NCBI GenBank assembly: GCA_934655935.1
Contig: CAKUHJ010000105.1
Span: 1-6,377 of the forward strand
DNA from: an uncultured Oscillospiraceae bacterium
Lineage (GTDB): Bacteria > Bacillota > Clostridia > Oscillospirales > Oscillospiraceae
Length of the DNA: 6,377 nucleotides
Direction of reading: 5' to 3'
Shown here: positions 5,903 through 6,377 of the stretch, piece by piece
Numbering within the stretch: the first letter of the stretch is position 1
Layout: each line of letters starts with the position of its first letter
The notes under the pieces: generated by a model
Told to the model about the DNA's origin: nothing
Seen by the model: only the letters and a program-made list of their open reading frames with translations
Database searches by the model: none
Made by a program: the position numbers and the translations under genes

Positions 5903-6377
5903 AGCATTCCCTCTGCCGCGCTTCCGGCGGCTCATCCTCCACCCATTCCGCCTGCGCGCCCAGCGCGCGCAGCTTCTGTTCAAAATCCGAATAGCCCCGC
6001 CTGAGATGGTCAAGGCCGCCAAGATAGCTCCGGCCCTCCGCCGTCAGCGCCGCGACTGTCATTGCAGCCGCGCCGCGAAGGTCCCTGGCCGTCAGATATG
6101 CGCCGCGGAGGCTTTCAACGCCTGTCACGCAGGCGCTTGCGCCGTTTACCGCAATGTCTGCGCCAAGCCTGCGCAGCTCCGGCACATGGAGAAACCGATC
6201 CTCAAAAACCGTCTCTTCAAATATGCACGCGCCCTCCGCCTTCAATAGCGCCGCCATGGTCACGGCCTGCGCGTCCGTTGCAAAGGCGGGAAACGGCCCG
6301 GTCCGCACCGGCCCGCGCGGCATTCTCAAGGGTCCCGTGCGCGCGACCGCAACCGCCCCGTCCTCCTGCTGCAGACT
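5871..6377 (-). CDS. murA: MurA, UDP-GlcNAc enolpyruvyl transferase, C-terminal part
   Basis: The frame is open from the right window edge to TAG at 5873-5871, giving the last 168 residues of a protein of about 420. MurA transfers enolpyruvate from PEP to UDP-GlcNAc, the first committed step of peptidoglycan synthesis in the cytoplasm. Diagnostic segments are RTGPFPAFATDAQ (the conserved PFPxFxTDxQ motif with its catalytic-site Asp), the FEDRF motif, the ARDLRGAAAMTVAALTAEG stretch with the conserved DLR, and DHLRRGYSDFEQKLRALGA near the end. The Cys-containing catalytic loop lies outside the window. It ends in a charged, non-conserved tail that overlaps ftsQ. Many Firmicutes have two MurA paralogues; this is the copy in the dcw cluster. 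Confidence 0.95.
   Translation of the reverse strand, partial: SLQQEDGAVAVARTGPLRMPRGPVRTGPFPAFATDAQAVTMAALLKAEGACIFEETVFEDRFLHVPELRRLGADIAVNGASACVTGVESLRGAYLTARDLRGAAAMTVAALTAEGRSYLGGLDHLRRGYSDFEQKLRALGAQAEWVEDEPPEARQRECYENPEKEKPE

Noticed and set aside
5327..6004. Plus-strand open frame opposite ftsQ
   Set aside because: The His/Arg-rich translation is typical of an antisense shadow, and ftsQ on the other strand has clear domains.
5903..6022. Longer N-terminus for FtsQ
   Set aside because: It would overlap conserved murA coding sequence by up to about 150 bases and lacks a properly spaced ribosome binding site; the extra residues are Arg-rich shadow sequence.

Overview
The window looks like a chromosomal core region of a GC-rich Gram-positive anaerobe of the class Clostridia. 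An Oscillospirales-type gut bacterium is my best guess. This rests on the FtsZ and DivIB/FtsQ sequences, a YerC-family TrpR-like regulator, a BioY of the ECF transporter type, strong GGAGG ribosome binding sites and sigma-A-like promoters. The lineage is inferred from protein character and not proven.

Layout, left to right. Positions 2-1039 (+) hold the 3' part of a gene for a leucine-rich-repeat protein with nine consecutive exact 22-residue repeats. It is followed by a long hairpin. Positions 1180-1719 (+) are bioY, the substrate-binding membrane subunit of a biotin importer. bioY has its own near-consensus promoter, whose -35 box lies inside an inverted repeat. A strong bidirectional terminator at 1718-1759 separates bioY from the convergent minus-strand genes.

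Everything from 1772 to the right edge is on the minus strand, so transcription runs from high to low coordinates. The order of transcription is murA (3' part, 5871-6377), ftsQ/divIB (5120-5902), ftsZ (3883-4962), a terminator (3829-3864), then yerC (3402-3701), a class I SAM-dependent methyltransferase (2647-3405) and hslO/Hsp33 (1772-2650). murA, ftsQ and ftsZ are the tail of a division and cell-wall (dcw) cluster. MurA starts UDP-MurNAc synthesis, FtsQ belongs to the septal FtsQLB-type complex, and FtsZ forms the cytokinetic ring. ftsZ also has its own promoter in the 157-base ftsQ-ftsZ gap. No ftsA lies between ftsQ and ftsZ, and no spoIIGA/sigE follows ftsZ.

yerC, the methyltransferase gene and hslO form a tight three-gene unit. 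Both junctions are 4-base stop/start overlaps (GTGA, ATGA), and the start codons in order are TTG, GTG and ATG. No mobile element, CRISPR array, tRNA, rRNA or recognisable defence system is visible. No gene-free stretch exceeds 300 bases. The points most worth a second look are the bioY operator-like repeat, the coupled yerC-methyltransferase-hslO unit, and the ftsA-less ftsQ-ftsZ arrangement with an atypical FtsZ C-terminal tail.
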